A DNA stretch of 16,848 nucleotides. Source: an uncultured Ruminococcus sp. Lineage in GTDB: Bacteria > Bacillota > Clostridia > Oscillospirales > Ruminococcaceae. The stretch lies in assembly GCA_910584195.1 (NCBI GenBank), contig CAJTYV010000007.1, positions 1 through 16,848 on the forward strand, in the 5' to 3' direction. The notes under the pieces were generated by a model. The model was not told the origin of the DNA, did not search any database, and saw only the letters and a program-made list of their open reading frames with translations. The number at the start of each line of letters is the position of its first letter. Within the stretch, counting starts at the first letter, position 1. The position numbers and the translations under genes were made by a program. Shown piece after piece: positions 1 through 7,172 of the stretch.

Positions 1-70
1 AATTTTTTGTAAACTCTGCTCCACGGCTATTGACTTTTCTTAGCTGGACTTAAAATTTGATTATAAATAA

Positions 71-121
71 CGAGCGATTATGTTCAGCAGAATGCTGAAC
101 ATAATCGCTCGTTTTCTTTTT
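71..121 (+). terminator. Strong intrinsic terminator, 19-bp stem
   Basis: The arms 71-89 and 93-111 are perfectly complementary over 19 bp with a 3-nt loop, followed on the plus strand by a T-rich run (112-121, TTTTCTTTTT). This is a textbook rho-independent terminator for a plus-strand transcript entering from the left edge. The other side is AT-rich, so weaker minus-strand termination is also possible. Confidence 0.8.
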
Positions 122-543
122 CTGAACTTGTTCACATAGAAAAAATATGATAGAATAAAAAGTGTGAGATATACAAGTGACTCATCATATCTCGCAGTCT
201 CTTTTAGTGCATTTTCAATTTGATAACTCGATGGTTTAAAATATCCCATTATATTTTAACCTTCTATAAAAATATAACTGTACTACTGGAACAAAATAGA
301 CGACATCGTTTTATCCCTATTCTACGCCGTTTTTTAGATATTAGTCAAATATATTTTTCATACCGCTGAACTCAAAAATTAATTGAGGTTAAATTAGTCA
401 AGCATTCTGCAATATTCCTTTTCCTCACAGTCAATGTAATCTGTGCAACAATAATGTCGAGAGTATAAAGCTTAAGCTCCTGTACGACATTTGCATCATT
501 CTTCACTATGAAATTTCAGATATTTTAACTCTGTAAATAAATT

Positions 544-576
544 CGGCTCTTGGAAAAATTCAAGAGCCGTTTTTTT
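544..576 (+). terminator. Intrinsic terminator
   Basis: CGGCTCTTG (544-552) pairs with CAAGAGCCG (561-569) across an 8-nt loop, and seven Ts follow (570-576). The form is a clear plus-strand terminator, yet no plus-strand gene is recognisable just upstream. It may end a short untranslated RNA or be left over from a decayed gene. Confidence 0.65.
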
Positions 577-700
577 ACCCAAAGTAAATTTATTTGTATT
601 TTGCGTATCACTTTTTTGCGTTTTGTGTGGCAAGCCACAATTATAGCAATATCAGTTAAAAATGTCAATAAAAATTAAACAACAAATATTTACAATATTA

Positions 701-736
701 AAACAGCGTAAGCCGTAATACGGTTCACGCTGTTTT
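701..736 (-). terminator. Terminator-like hairpin ending the 771-3973 cluster
   Basis: AAACAGCGT (701-709) pairs with ACGCTGTTT, and the stem continues through an imperfect section to a short loop. In the minus-strand transcript one apparent mismatch becomes a G-U pair. The U-run after the stem is weak. It lies about 35 bases downstream of the flavoprotein stop codon, where the cluster's transcript would be expected to end. Confidence 0.55.
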
Positions 737-770
737 ATGAAAGCCCCGGATACATTTATCCTGCTTATTT

Positions 771-1220
771 TTACTTTTTCAGCATATGTTTTTTACAATA
801 TGCAGTATTTTTAAAATCCCAGTATTCAATATACGGATCGTCCTTATCATAATCCCACATATAAATCATAGTCGGAGTAATCTCAAGTACACGTTCCGTT
901 GGAAGTGCGGACCAACGGTCTACGGCATTATTAAAGTGTAATCTCATTGCATTTATGAAAAAATCATACTGAAAAGGATTATCAAGCATACGGCAAATTC
1001 CCTCTATCGAAAAATTCTTATAACAAACTGCGACATTTGGATTTTCGGCGATCTGCCTGCTTTTCATATACGTTATATCTGTCTGACAATAAAATTTACT
1101 GTCTATCACAACTATGCTCATAGGACGTGATGTAACACGATTTTCAGAACAAGTGGACAAAGTCATTATGCCATGAGTACCTATTCTTCTCCATAAGTCT
1201 AAAAAATTTTTCTTGAACAT
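771..1220 (-). CDS. Pyridoxamine 5'-phosphate oxidase-like FMN-binding protein
   Basis: A 149-residue protein resembling the small split-barrel flavoproteins of the pyridoxamine 5'-phosphate oxidase-like superfamily. The N-terminal half carries the usual pattern: an opening helix, a strand with MTLSTCSENRVTSRPMS, then a strand with FYCQTDITYMKSRQIAENPNVAV. In this family those strands bind FMN phosphate and pack against the dimer partner. Such stand-alone proteins are usually cytoplasmic flavin reductases or oxidases of unknown substrate, not true PdxH, and PdxH function is not supported here. The ATG at 1220 follows the stop of the GyrI-like gene by six bases and has only a weak ribosome binding site, so translational coupling is likely. 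It is the last gene of the cluster. Confidence 0.8.
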   Translation of the reverse strand: MFKKNFLDLWRRIGTHGIMTLSTCSENRVTSRPMSIVVIDSKFYCQTDITYMKSRQIAENPNVAVCYKNFSIEGICRMLDNPFQYDFFINAMRLHFNNAVDRWSALPTERVLEITPTMIYMWDYDKDDPYIEYWDFKNTAYCKKHMLKK

Positions 1221-1226
1221 TACAGT

Positions 1227-1679
1227 TTACTTTATCCCGATATAAATATGAATCTCTGCATTTTCGGGATCAGCGTTCTGATATTCCTCAAAATCACAAA
1301 TAAAATTACGTTCAAGCTTCATTTGCCAAAGCTCTTTCCAAAACTGCTGAACAGCGGTCACCATATTTCCTTTAACAATAAATCTCGCATACTTTCCGGC
1401 AGGAATTATTCTCAGTTCAAAATTCTCAGGAACATCTCCGCAGTTTATTTCACAGGCGGTAACGACTGTATAATCAGCTTTTTCGTCATCGGCATAGTCC
1501 GTATAAATGCCGAGAGCCTTATTGTTGACTCTGTTTTTCAGCGTAAAACAACCCTCGGGAGAGTAAAGTTTCTGCCAGAGCCCGCCGATTATCTTTTTCA
1601 TGTCGGGAGAAGCGTTATTCGTTCTCGCAGAAAATCCCGCAACTGTTTTTTCCTCTAAATTTACGATTTCATAATTCAT
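1227..1679 (-). CDS. GyrI-like / AraC effector-binding-domain protein
   Basis: A 150-residue stand-alone protein of the GyrI-like (SOUL-related) small-molecule-binding fold, the domain also found at the C-terminus of AraC- and MerR-type regulators. Recognisable features are the opening MNYEIVNLEEKTVAGFSART, the central YTDYADDEKADYTVVTACE segment, the RIIPAGKYARFIVKG strand and the closing EIHIYIGIK strand. There is no DNA-binding domain. Family members bind hydrophobic or cationic compounds and some hydrolyse them. The ATG at 1679 has AGAGG eight bases upstream. Its own extended -10 promoter lies in the 62-base gap after the WYL regulator gene. With the flavoprotein gene next to it, a role in sensing or detoxifying a small molecule is plausible but inferred. 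Confidence 0.8.
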   Translation of the reverse strand: MNYEIVNLEEKTVAGFSARTNNASPDMKKIIGGLWQKLYSPEGCFTLKNRVNNKALGIYTDYADDEKADYTVVTACEINCGDVPENFELRIIPAGKYARFIVKGNMVTAVQQFWKELWQMKLERNFICDFEEYQNADPENAEIHIYIGIK

Positions 1680-1697
1680 GGTATGTACCTCTTTTCT

Positions 1698-1745
1698 ATT
1701 TGATAAATCAAGTATAGCATATCAAATATGACATCTGTATGTCAT
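1698..1745 (-). promoter_or_regulatory. Promoter and two inverted repeats before the GyrI-like gene
   Basis: On the minus strand an extended -10 box, TGCTATACT (hexamer at 1711-1716), precedes the GyrI-like gene; no good -35 is visible. Two perfect inverted repeats lie here. ATTTGAT (1698-1704) and ATCAAAT (1721-1727) flank the -10 box with a 16-bp spacing. ATGACAT and ATGTCAT (1728-1745, 4-bp spacer) overlap the stop codon of the regulator gene and sit near the -35 position. Both are placed as operators would be; the WYL regulator encoded next door is an obvious but untested candidate to bind them. Confidence 0.45.
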
Positions 1746-2650
1746 GTTTCATATTTCTCTAAAATTTTTTTCAACAATTCTTGAAATTCAAAACGATATT
1801 CTTTCGGCGATATTATCTCTGCCTTATCTCCAAATGATAAAATATATCTGTAAAATGACGGAATATCAGTCCATGTAAATTCAAGAATAATATTACCATT
1901 TTCGCAAAATTTCGGAAGCTCCGTACCGAATTCATCTATGATACGCCATTTCAACGACTTATCAAATTTCACAGACGCTTTAATTCCACCTTGTGTATGA
2001 CGCAGTCTATCGCAGGTATACACGGGAATTTCACGCTCGTCACAAGGAATATCCGTACATTTCAAATTTGTCAGACGAGTCAGCTTGAACATACGGTAAT
2101 CATTCCGAAGCGTACAGAAACCCCAAACATACCAGCCTGCCCACTGAAAAATCAGATGATACGGTTCAATTTCACGTTTGCTTTCTCCTGTCGGAGAAAA
2201 ATAGTCGAAACTGATTTTTGTTCGGCTGTCGATTGCTTTTTTTATCAGTTCGATTTTATAAGAAACAATTGTTTTATCCCATGATGAAAGATCAATTATA
2301 AATTGATTTCCAATATTGACTGTATCGGTATGTTCTGCCGAAAGCTTTTGCATAAGCTGATGATAACGCTTTGTCTCACTGACGCTGTCAAGACTTCTGA
2401 GTCCCGAAAGAATCGCATTCATATCCGCAGCAGAAAGCAGCGTCTTGTCAAGACGAAAACTTTCCATAATGGAAATGCCTCCGCCCTGTCCCTGAAAAGT
2501 AGTAATTGGAATACCTGCTTTACCGATGTCGTCAATATCACGGATAATAGTTCGCCGTGAAACTTCAAATTCCTCAGCAAGTTCTGATGCCGTTACCCTT
2601 TCCTTTTGCAGAAGGATAGACAATATCCCTATAATTCGGTCAATCTTCAT
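1742..2650 (-). CDS. WYL-domain transcriptional regulator (YafY type)
   Basis: A 302-residue DeoR-like regulator. The first 60 residues form a winged helix-turn-helix (VTASELAEEFEVSRRTIIRD, followed by an IPITTFQGQGGGISI wing). The middle holds the WYL domain (SFDYFSPTGESKREIEPYHL, then WYVWGFCTLRNDYRMFKLTR), and the C-terminus resembles the WCX extension. WYL domains bind nucleic acid or nucleotide-like ligands and control DNA binding. The longest frame begins with GTG at 2659, but GAGGTG overlaps that codon and sits six bases before the ATG at 2650, so 2650 is taken as the start. The gene follows the methyltransferase by about 30 bases and probably controls its own cluster. Confidence 0.88.
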   Translation of the reverse strand: MKIDRIIGILSILLQKERVTASELAEEFEVSRRTIIRDIDDIGKAGIPITTFQGQGGGISIMESFRLDKTLLSAADMNAILSGLRSLDSVSETKRYHQLMQKLSAEHTDTVNIGNQFIIDLSSWDKTIVSYKIELIKKAIDSRTKISFDYFSPTGESKREIEPYHLIFQWAGWYVWGFCTLRNDYRMFKLTRLTNLKCTDIPCDEREIPVYTCDRLRHTQGGIKASVKFDKSLKWRIIDEFGTELPKFCENGNIILEFTWTDIPSFYRYILSFGDKAEIISPKEYRFEFQELLKKILEKYET

Positions 2651-2682
2651 GCATCGCACCTCAATTTTAAATGATTTTGATT

Positions 2683-3465
2683 TTAAACTTTTCTTTTCAG
2701 TTCCGCCGTTGCCGCATAATGCAAAATATCAAACTCTTCCGGAGCAATTTCAGATAATAAATCCATATGCTCTTCCTCCCATGATGCAATATCCTGTGCC
2801 GAAAGAGATGCGCCTACTCCACGGCATGCTTTCATTCTTCCGTTCCAGCTTTCACGTGTAAAATGTACGTTCAATTGATATTCTTCATGAAAAACGAGTT
2901 CAAAGTTTTCATTATAACATTCCGGAATAATTATAGGATGCATAGTTTCTCCTCCCCCACTCCATTCAGGGTTATATTTTAACACAAGTTTCTCACTTGC
3001 ACCTGCAATTTTGTCTTTAAATGGAAGCCACGCCATATACAAAACGAGTATTTTTCCGTTTGGTTTCAGCATTCTGAAAAATTTCGGCATAAGAGCTGCA
3101 TGGTCAAAATACCAAAAACATTGACAGGCAGTGATCACATCAAATGAATTGTCAGGAAAATTGATTTTCTCAGCAGGGAGGACATGATACGCAATGTTCA
3201 TATTCTTTGACAGAAGTTTAGCCTGTTGTATCTGATTTTCGGATATATCTATACCGATCCATTTTGCACCGTAACAAGCCATATTTCTTGGGATAACACC
3301 TGTTCCCGTACCAATATCCAACACGTTCTGACCCTTGATACAAAGTCCTCTGTTTATAATTCTTTTATAGAACTCATGCGGATAAATATCTCGGAATTTT
3401 GCATAATCCTCTGATGTTCTTCCCCAATCAAACGACTTGCTGCCGTCAATGCTCTTATCAACCAT
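2683..3465 (-). CDS. Class I SAM-dependent methyltransferase
   Basis: A 260-residue cytoplasmic protein with a Rossmann-type methyltransferase core. Motif I is VLDIGTGTG (residues 48-56), followed by an acidic strand end in GIDISENQI (D73). Motif II/III lies around NSFDVITACQCFWYFDH (106-122), and the LKPNGKILVLY strand follows. It resembles UbiE/Methyltransf_11 enzymes that modify small molecules; the substrate cannot be told from sequence. The ATG at 3465 has GGAG about ten bases upstream and overlaps the 3' end of the acetyltransferase gene by eight bases, indicating co-transcription and coupled translation. Confidence 0.85.
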   Translation of the reverse strand: MVDKSIDGSKSFDWGRTSEDYAKFRDIYPHEFYKRIINRGLCIKGQNVLDIGTGTGVIPRNMACYGAKWIGIDISENQIQQAKLLSKNMNIAYHVLPAEKINFPDNSFDVITACQCFWYFDHAALMPKFFRMLKPNGKILVLYMAWLPFKDKIAGASEKLVLKYNPEWSGGGETMHPIIIPECYNENFELVFHEEYQLNVHFTRESWNGRMKACRGVGASLSAQDIASWEEEHMDLLSEIAPEEFDILHYAATAELKRKV

Positions 3466-3973
3466 GGCTATAAGCTCTCCTATCTAAATTCAGAATATAT
3501 TGAATTTCCCGCAATGGTTTTCCGCCGATATTGTCATCAAGAAATTTATCAGTTTTTACAAAACCATTTTTTTCATAGAACTTTCTTGCTGAATAATTTT
3601 CCTCTAACACCCATAAAAACACTTCATGATACTCAAGCGTCACAAGATTCTCCAGTACGGCGTCAAGCAAGAGTTTGCCATTTCCTTTACCGATATATTG
3701 CGGTAAAAGATAAATTGAGATAATTTCACCCATATTTTTAAAATCTTCAAAACGCGAACCGCCGTAGCTTGACGTTCCCACGATTCGCTTATTATCAAGC
3801 ATAACAAGAGTGTTACGACCTTTTTCTTCTAAAGAAGCCGCCCATTTCCCTCTTGGAATGCTGTCAAGGAAACATTGCGGAATTATACCCTTGTAGGCAT
3901 ATTTCCAACTTTCTTCATACACATTACTTATTTCAACTTTACTGTCATTTTGATTTAAATGTCTGATTTCCAT
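3458..3973 (-). CDS. GNAT-family N-acetyltransferase
   Basis: A 171-residue acetyl-CoA-dependent transferase of the GCN5-related fold. Motif A is clear: ISIYLLPQYIGKGNGKLLLD, with the QxxGxG pyrophosphate-binding loop as QYIGKG. Motif B follows as LWVLEENYSARKFYEKNGFV, typical of small-molecule or protein N-acetyltransferases. The substrate is unknown. A longer TTG-initiated frame begins at 3988, but GGAGG overlaps that codon and lies about seven bases before the ATG at 3973, which is therefore preferred. It is the first gene of the five-gene minus-strand cluster and overlaps the methyltransferase gene. Confidence 0.87.
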   Translation of the reverse strand: MEIRHLNQNDSKVEISNVYEESWKYAYKGIIPQCFLDSIPRGKWAASLEEKGRNTLVMLDNKRIVGTSSYGGSRFEDFKNMGEIISIYLLPQYIGKGNGKLLLDAVLENLVTLEYHEVFLWVLEENYSARKFYEKNGFVKTDKFLDDNIGGKPLREIQYILNLDRRAYSHG

Positions 3974-3991
3974 TTGTTGTCCCTCCAAATT

Positions 3992-4020
3992 ATAATAGAC
4001 CTACACTGTAAACAAGACAA
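3992..4020 (-). promoter_or_regulatory. Candidate promoter of the acetyltransferase cluster
   Basis: On the minus strand TTGTCT (4015-4020) and TATTAT (3992-3997) are 17 bp apart; an overlapping TATAAT occupies 3989-3994. Transcription would start close to the ribosome binding site, giving a very short leader. The -35 box falls inside the U-run of the preceding ATPase terminator, so the two signals are interlocked. Confidence 0.45.
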
Positions 4021-4043
4021 AATCCCACCGATTCGGCGGGATT
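4010..4043 (-). terminator. Intrinsic terminator of the P-type ATPase gene
   Basis: AATCCCACCG (4021-4030) pairs with CGGCGGGATT (4034-4043) across a 3-nt loop. The one mismatch becomes a G-U pair in the minus-strand RNA. A T-rich tract (TTGTCTTGTTT) follows on the minus strand. It lies about 30 bases past the ATPase stop codon. Confidence 0.8.
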
Positions 4044-4075
4044 AGTCTATAAATCATGCTGCAATGCCGGCTCTT

Positions 4076-6718
4076 TTATTTTTCCGACTTATTTCCGAAC
4101 AAATCCTTGCTGTATTGCAGAATTCCGTACCATTTTGAAGATTCCTTTATCATTCGAACTATTTGAGTAATAGCAAATGGAATAAACGCCAGTCCAATAA
4201 TTTCTGCTAAATTAATGAGCGTTATTTCATCGGATATTTTCATAAATCCATGACATGCAGGAATGATCAGAACCGCAGCAAGCAAAACTGTACCTGATAA
4301 AAACGCGCCTAACGAAAATTTATTTGTCATTATTTTCAGTCGGGAAAGAGAATATTTTCCACGACTGTCAAATCCTTCAAAAAGTCTTGCCATACAAAGC
4401 ACCGAAAATGCCATAGTACTTGCCATAGCAGCCGAAACCGAAGCATCCGAAGAGGAATTTTTTCCTATAAAGAACGCTGCCATAACGCTTCCAGCTATCA
4501 TTATTGAATGTAAAACAATATAAATAATTGTCTCCTTATTAAGAATAGATTCGCTTGATGCACGCGGCTTGTTTTTCATAACATCAGGCAGCATAGGCTC
4601 CATACAAAGAGCAAGCGCCGGCAGGGAATCCGTAAGCAAGTTTATAAACAAAAGATGAACCGGATTGAACGGCAATGGCAGATTTAAAATTGTAGTTAAT
4701 AGAACTACGATGATAGCCGCCGCATTTCCTGCAAGCAGGAATTTAATGGAGTTTTTTATGTTGGTGTAAATACATCTTCCGTTTGCAACAGCCTTTACTA
4801 TAGTCGCAAAGTTATCGTCCGCAAGAATCATGGAAGCGGCGTCCTTGGAAACTTCCGTACCTGTAATTCCCATCGCAACGCCTACATCTGCTTTTTTAAG
4901 AGCAGGAGCATCATTTACTCCGTCGCCTGTCATGGCAACTACCATTTCTTTTTTCTGCCAAAGTTCAACAATACGTATTTTATGGACAGGTGAAACTCGT
5001 GCGTATACCGAAACCTTTTCAAGTTTAGACGACAGTTCTTCATCTGAAACCGCATCGATCTCCGTACCGTCCATAGCAATATCACCGTCATTGAATATGC
5101 CTATTTCCTTAGCAATAGCTACTGCCGTAAGCTTGTGGTCGCCGGTAATCATAACAGGCTTTATACCTGCCGAAATACATTCCGCAACAGCCGCCTTGCT
5201 CTCCTCACGAGGCGGATCCGTCATTGCTGTAAGTCCGATGTAAATATAGTCTCCCTCATCATCGAGCGTAACGGCTTTATCCGAATCGAGCAGTTTTTCC
5301 GCAAATGCAAGAACTCTCATACCATTGTTGGAATAATTAAGATTTGCAGCCTTGATAGCCGCCATATCGTCAATTGTTATCGGTCGTATATCAGAGCCGT
5401 CCATAACAAATTTGAATCGCGGCATAAGCACGTCCATAGCGCCCTTTGTAAACGCTGTACGCTTACCGCCGATCATGTGTACTGTAGTCATAAGCTTTCT
5501 GTCACTGTCAAACGGAATTTCATCAATTCTCGGATATTCACGTCGAATTCGGGTATACTCGTCATTGCCGAGGTAGTCGGAAAGCGCAGTTTCTGTTGGA
5601 TCGCCAAGCCAGCCGTTATCAGCCTTTGCGGCATCGTTGCACAGCCCCATAGCAATAAGAAGATGCTCTTTTGCCCTTTCAGAGGGAAATGTCAAATCGC
5701 GTACAGTCATTTTATTCTGAGTAAGCGTACCTGTTTTGTCGGAACAGATTATGGACACACAGCCCAGTCCCTCAACAGCTTTTAAGTCCTTGATTATCGC
5801 TTTTTGCCTGGACATTTTCTGAGTTCCGATAGCAAGGGAAATCGTGATTATCGAACTGAGAGCTTCGGGAATTGCCGCAACGGCAAGCGCAACAGCAAAC
5901 ATAAGAGCGTCTACTACAGGCTGCTTGTTTATAAAGTATGTGAGCAGAAATACTACCGCGCATATTCCGATAACTGCAACAGAAAGCACCTTGCTGAATT
6001 TATCGAGACTGACCTGAAGAGGAGTTTTCTTCTTTTTTGCGTTCTGCATTAAAGACGCAATTTTTCCGATTTCCGTATTCATGCCAACACCCGTAACTAC
6101 CGCCGCGGCACGTCCGTTTGAAATGTTTGAGCCTGAATATATCATATTCACACGATCACCCAAAGGCAGTTCTTCGGAATTTATAGTATCGGTAAATTTT
6201 GTGACGTTCAGCGATTCGCCGGTAAGCGCGCTTTCGTCTACCTGAAGCGATGCTGCCTCAATAAGACGTCCATCGGCAGCGGCAACGTTTCCGGCTTCAA
6301 TAAGAAGAATATCTCCTACAACAACTTCAGAAGCGGGTATTTCAACTTGATTTCCGTTTCGAATAACCCGTGCGGCAGGCGCTCCCATAGCTTTCAATGC
6401 GGCAAGAGATTTCTGTGCTTTAACGTTCTGAACCGTACCAAGCACAGCATTCATAATAAGTACAACAAGTATTACAATAGTTGAACCGATCTCACCGCTT
6501 ATCATGGAAATAACAGACGCTGCAATAAGAATAACTACAAGAAGATCTGCGAACTGCTCTAAAAATACCATGAGCAGGCTTTTCTGCTTTTCCTCAGAAA
6601 TCACGTTTTCTCCGTTTTGTCTGCGGCTTTCCGTAACCTGAGCATCGGTAAGACCTTTATCGGCTGATGAACCGAGAGCTTTCAGTACAGTCTCTTTGTC
6701 CTGATTAAAATAATTCAT
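4076..6718 (-). CDS. P2-type cation-transporting ATPase, probable Mn2+ (or Ca2+) exporter
   Basis: An 880-residue integral membrane P-type ATPase of the SERCA/PMR1-like P2A class. In order: N-terminal cation_ATPase_N domain (1-70), actuator loop with TGES (166-169), membrane segment 4 with PEAL (284-287), phosphorylation site SDKTGTLT (D327), nucleotide-binding domain with FTKGAMDVL (423-431), hinge TGDGVNDAP (597-605), and C-terminal membrane segments. The segment-4 Glu (E285) and segment-6 Asn and Asp (NLLTD, N693 and D697) that form cation site II of SERCA are present. The site I Glu of segment 5 is replaced by Ala (GNAAA, A668), as expected of a one-site pump such as PMR1. Consensus-like AAGGAGG precedes the ATG at 6718. 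The leader looks like a manganese riboswitch, so efflux of excess Mn2+ is the best guess. Ca2+ transport cannot be excluded. Confidence 0.9.
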   Translation of the reverse strand: MNYFNQDKETVLKALGSSADKGLTDAQVTESRRQNGENVISEEKQKSLLMVFLEQFADLLVVILIAASVISMISGEIGSTIVILVVLIMNAVLGTVQNVKAQKSLAALKAMGAPAARVIRNGNQVEIPASEVVVGDILLIEAGNVAAADGRLIEAASLQVDESALTGESLNVTKFTDTINSEELPLGDRVNMIYSGSNISNGRAAAVVTGVGMNTEIGKIASLMQNAKKKKTPLQVSLDKFSKVLSVAVIGICAVVFLLTYFINKQPVVDALMFAVALAVAAIPEALSSIITISLAIGTQKMSRQKAIIKDLKAVEGLGCVSIICSDKTGTLTQNKMTVRDLTFPSERAKEHLLIAMGLCNDAAKADNGWLGDPTETALSDYLGNDEYTRIRREYPRIDEIPFDSDRKLMTTVHMIGGKRTAFTKGAMDVLMPRFKFVMDGSDIRPITIDDMAAIKAANLNYSNNGMRVLAFAEKLLDSDKAVTLDDEGDYIYIGLTAMTDPPREESKAAVAECISAGIKPVMITGDHKLTAVAIAKEIGIFNDGDIAMDGTEIDAVSDEELSSKLEKVSVYARVSPVHKIRIVELWQKKEMVVAMTGDGVNDAPALKKADVGVAMGITGTEVSKDAASMILADDNFATIVKAVANGRCIYTNIKNSIKFLLAGNAAAIIVVLLTTILNLPLPFNPVHLLFINLLTDSLPALALCMEPMLPDVMKNKPRASSESILNKETIIYIVLHSIMIAGSVMAAFFIGKNSSSDASVSAAMASTMAFSVLCMARLFEGFDSRGKYSLSRLKIMTNKFSLGAFLSGTVLLAAVLIIPACHGFMKISDEITLINLAEIIGLAFIPFAITQIVRMIKESSKWYGILQYSKDLFGNKSEK

Positions 6719-6748
6719 TTTTTCCTCCTTAAATTCAGAGAGATAAGC

Positions 6749-6823
6749 AAAAAAGACCCTTATTGCTTAATGCCGAAAGATAATACAGCTTTGTTAACTT
6801 CGGTACTATGCAATAAAAGTCTT
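6749..6823 (-). terminator. Riboswitch-linked intrinsic terminator
   Basis: In the minus-strand RNA, AAGACTTTTATTGC (6810-6823) pairs with GCAATAAGGGTCTT (6753-6766), using some G-U pairs. An inner CCGAAG/CTTTCGG helix lies between the arms, and six Us follow (6749-6754). It lies upstream of the ATPase ribosome binding site, so it would abort transcription before the gene. The 5' arm is shared with the putative Mn2+-sensing domain. Confidence 0.8.
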
Positions 6824-6925
6824 GCTTAAAGCCTATAAGCTTTTGTCCGCCCGACAGCTTAAAACTGTGGGTATGGCGATGCGGACAGCGCCGATTTGAT
6901 TTCAGCGAAGCTACTCCCTTTTACT
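6749..6925 (-). promoter_or_regulatory. yybP-ykoY-type manganese riboswitch
   Basis: The minus-strand leader of the ATPase begins just after its promoter with AAGGGAGTAGC (about 6910-6920), the conserved 5' signature of the yybP-ykoY family. It continues through a stem made by GTCCGC (6881-6886) and GCGGAC (6845-6850) enclosing an ACAG/CTGT hairpin. It ends with a conserved-looking GCAAGACTTTTATTGC segment (about 6810-6825). That segment can pair either upstream or with the 3' arm of the terminator at 6749-6823, a typical transcriptional on/off arrangement. In characterised members Mn2+ binding favours read-through into Mn exporters. The class assignment rests on recalled consensus elements, not a covariance search. 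Confidence 0.82.
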
Positions 6926-6930
6926 TGTTT

Positions 6931-6959
6931 ATTTTACCATAAAAAAATAGTATTGTCAA
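6931..6959 (-). promoter_or_regulatory. Sigma-A promoter of the riboswitch/ATPase unit
   Basis: TTGACA (6954-6959) and TAAAAT (6931-6936) on the minus strand are separated by exactly 17 bp. Predicted initiation near 6924 places the conserved GGGAGTAGC element a few bases from the 5' end, as usual for this riboswitch class. Confidence 0.85.
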
Positions 6960-6977
6960 GGATAATTTTTTCAAAGC

Positions 6978-7160
6978 TCTGCTTTCAACAAGCAGAAGGC
7001 TTACGATAGTAATCCGGATTCAGTCGGAGATTGCATCTCCGACTGAATCTAAAGATGTGCGCCGCCTAAGAGGGTGCGGGTGTCCGATGGACACCTCTGC
7101 GAAGCAGAAGCACCGACCGAGACGACAGTCGAGACTCGGGGGGCATCGTCTGCGGTTATA
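6978..7160. repeat. GC-rich, multi-hairpin island
   Basis: This stretch is visibly richer in G and C than its AT-rich flanks and folds into consecutive helices. They are 6978-6984 with 6990-6996; a perfect 14-bp hairpin 7017-7030 with 7036-7049 (5-nt loop); 7079-7085 with 7089-7095; and 7096-7100 with 7104-7108. The last two are enclosed by GGTGC/GCACC (7073-7077, 7110-7114), making a three-way junction. A further CCGAG/CTCGG helix (7117-7121, 7135-7139) can alternate with GACGA/TCGTC (7121-7125, 7146-7150). No frame looks coding and no U-run follows the big hairpin on either strand. It lies downstream of the 39-codon gene. It may be a dispersed repeat or a structured RNA. Confidence 0.55.
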
Positions 7161-7172
7161 AGATAATCGCAT

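Larger units (their letters stand above)
1..770. other. Gene-poor left flank
   Basis: No convincing protein gene is visible here. The stretch is AT-rich and holds three hairpins, listed separately (71-121, 544-576, 701-736). Two short minus-strand frames, 249 to 61 and 506 to 372, lack good ribosome binding sites, and the first reads straight through the 71-111 hairpin. They may be relics or chance. A plus-strand frame open from the window edge stops at 51, about 20 bases before the 71-121 terminator, so the tail of a gene from further left is possible but only 16 codons are visible. Confidence 0.5.

Noticed and set aside
1..51. Plus-strand frame open from the left edge, ending TAA at 51
   Set aside because: Sixteen codons are too few to judge, although a terminator follows 20 bases later.
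61..249. Minus-strand frame of 62 codons
   Set aside because: Weak ribosome binding site, no recognisable family, and the last part is simply the 71-111 terminator hairpin read as codons.
372..506. Minus-strand GTG-initiated frame of 44 codons
   Set aside because: The codons look somewhat gene-like, but there is no ribosome binding site, no promoter and no recognised family. It may be a relic.
5135..5785. Plus-strand frame of 216 codons inside the ATPase gene
   Set aside because: Antisense to a well-supported P-type ATPase, with no ribosome binding site or recognisable domain; a shadow frame.
7017..7049. The 14-bp hairpin as a terminator of the small peptide gene
   Set aside because: No U-run follows the stem on either strand, so it does not qualify as an intrinsic terminator.
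6978..7160. CRISPR array or tRNA in the GC-rich island
   Set aside because: There is no regularly spaced direct repeat and no cloverleaf with a T-loop or anticodon arm; the structure is hairpins only.
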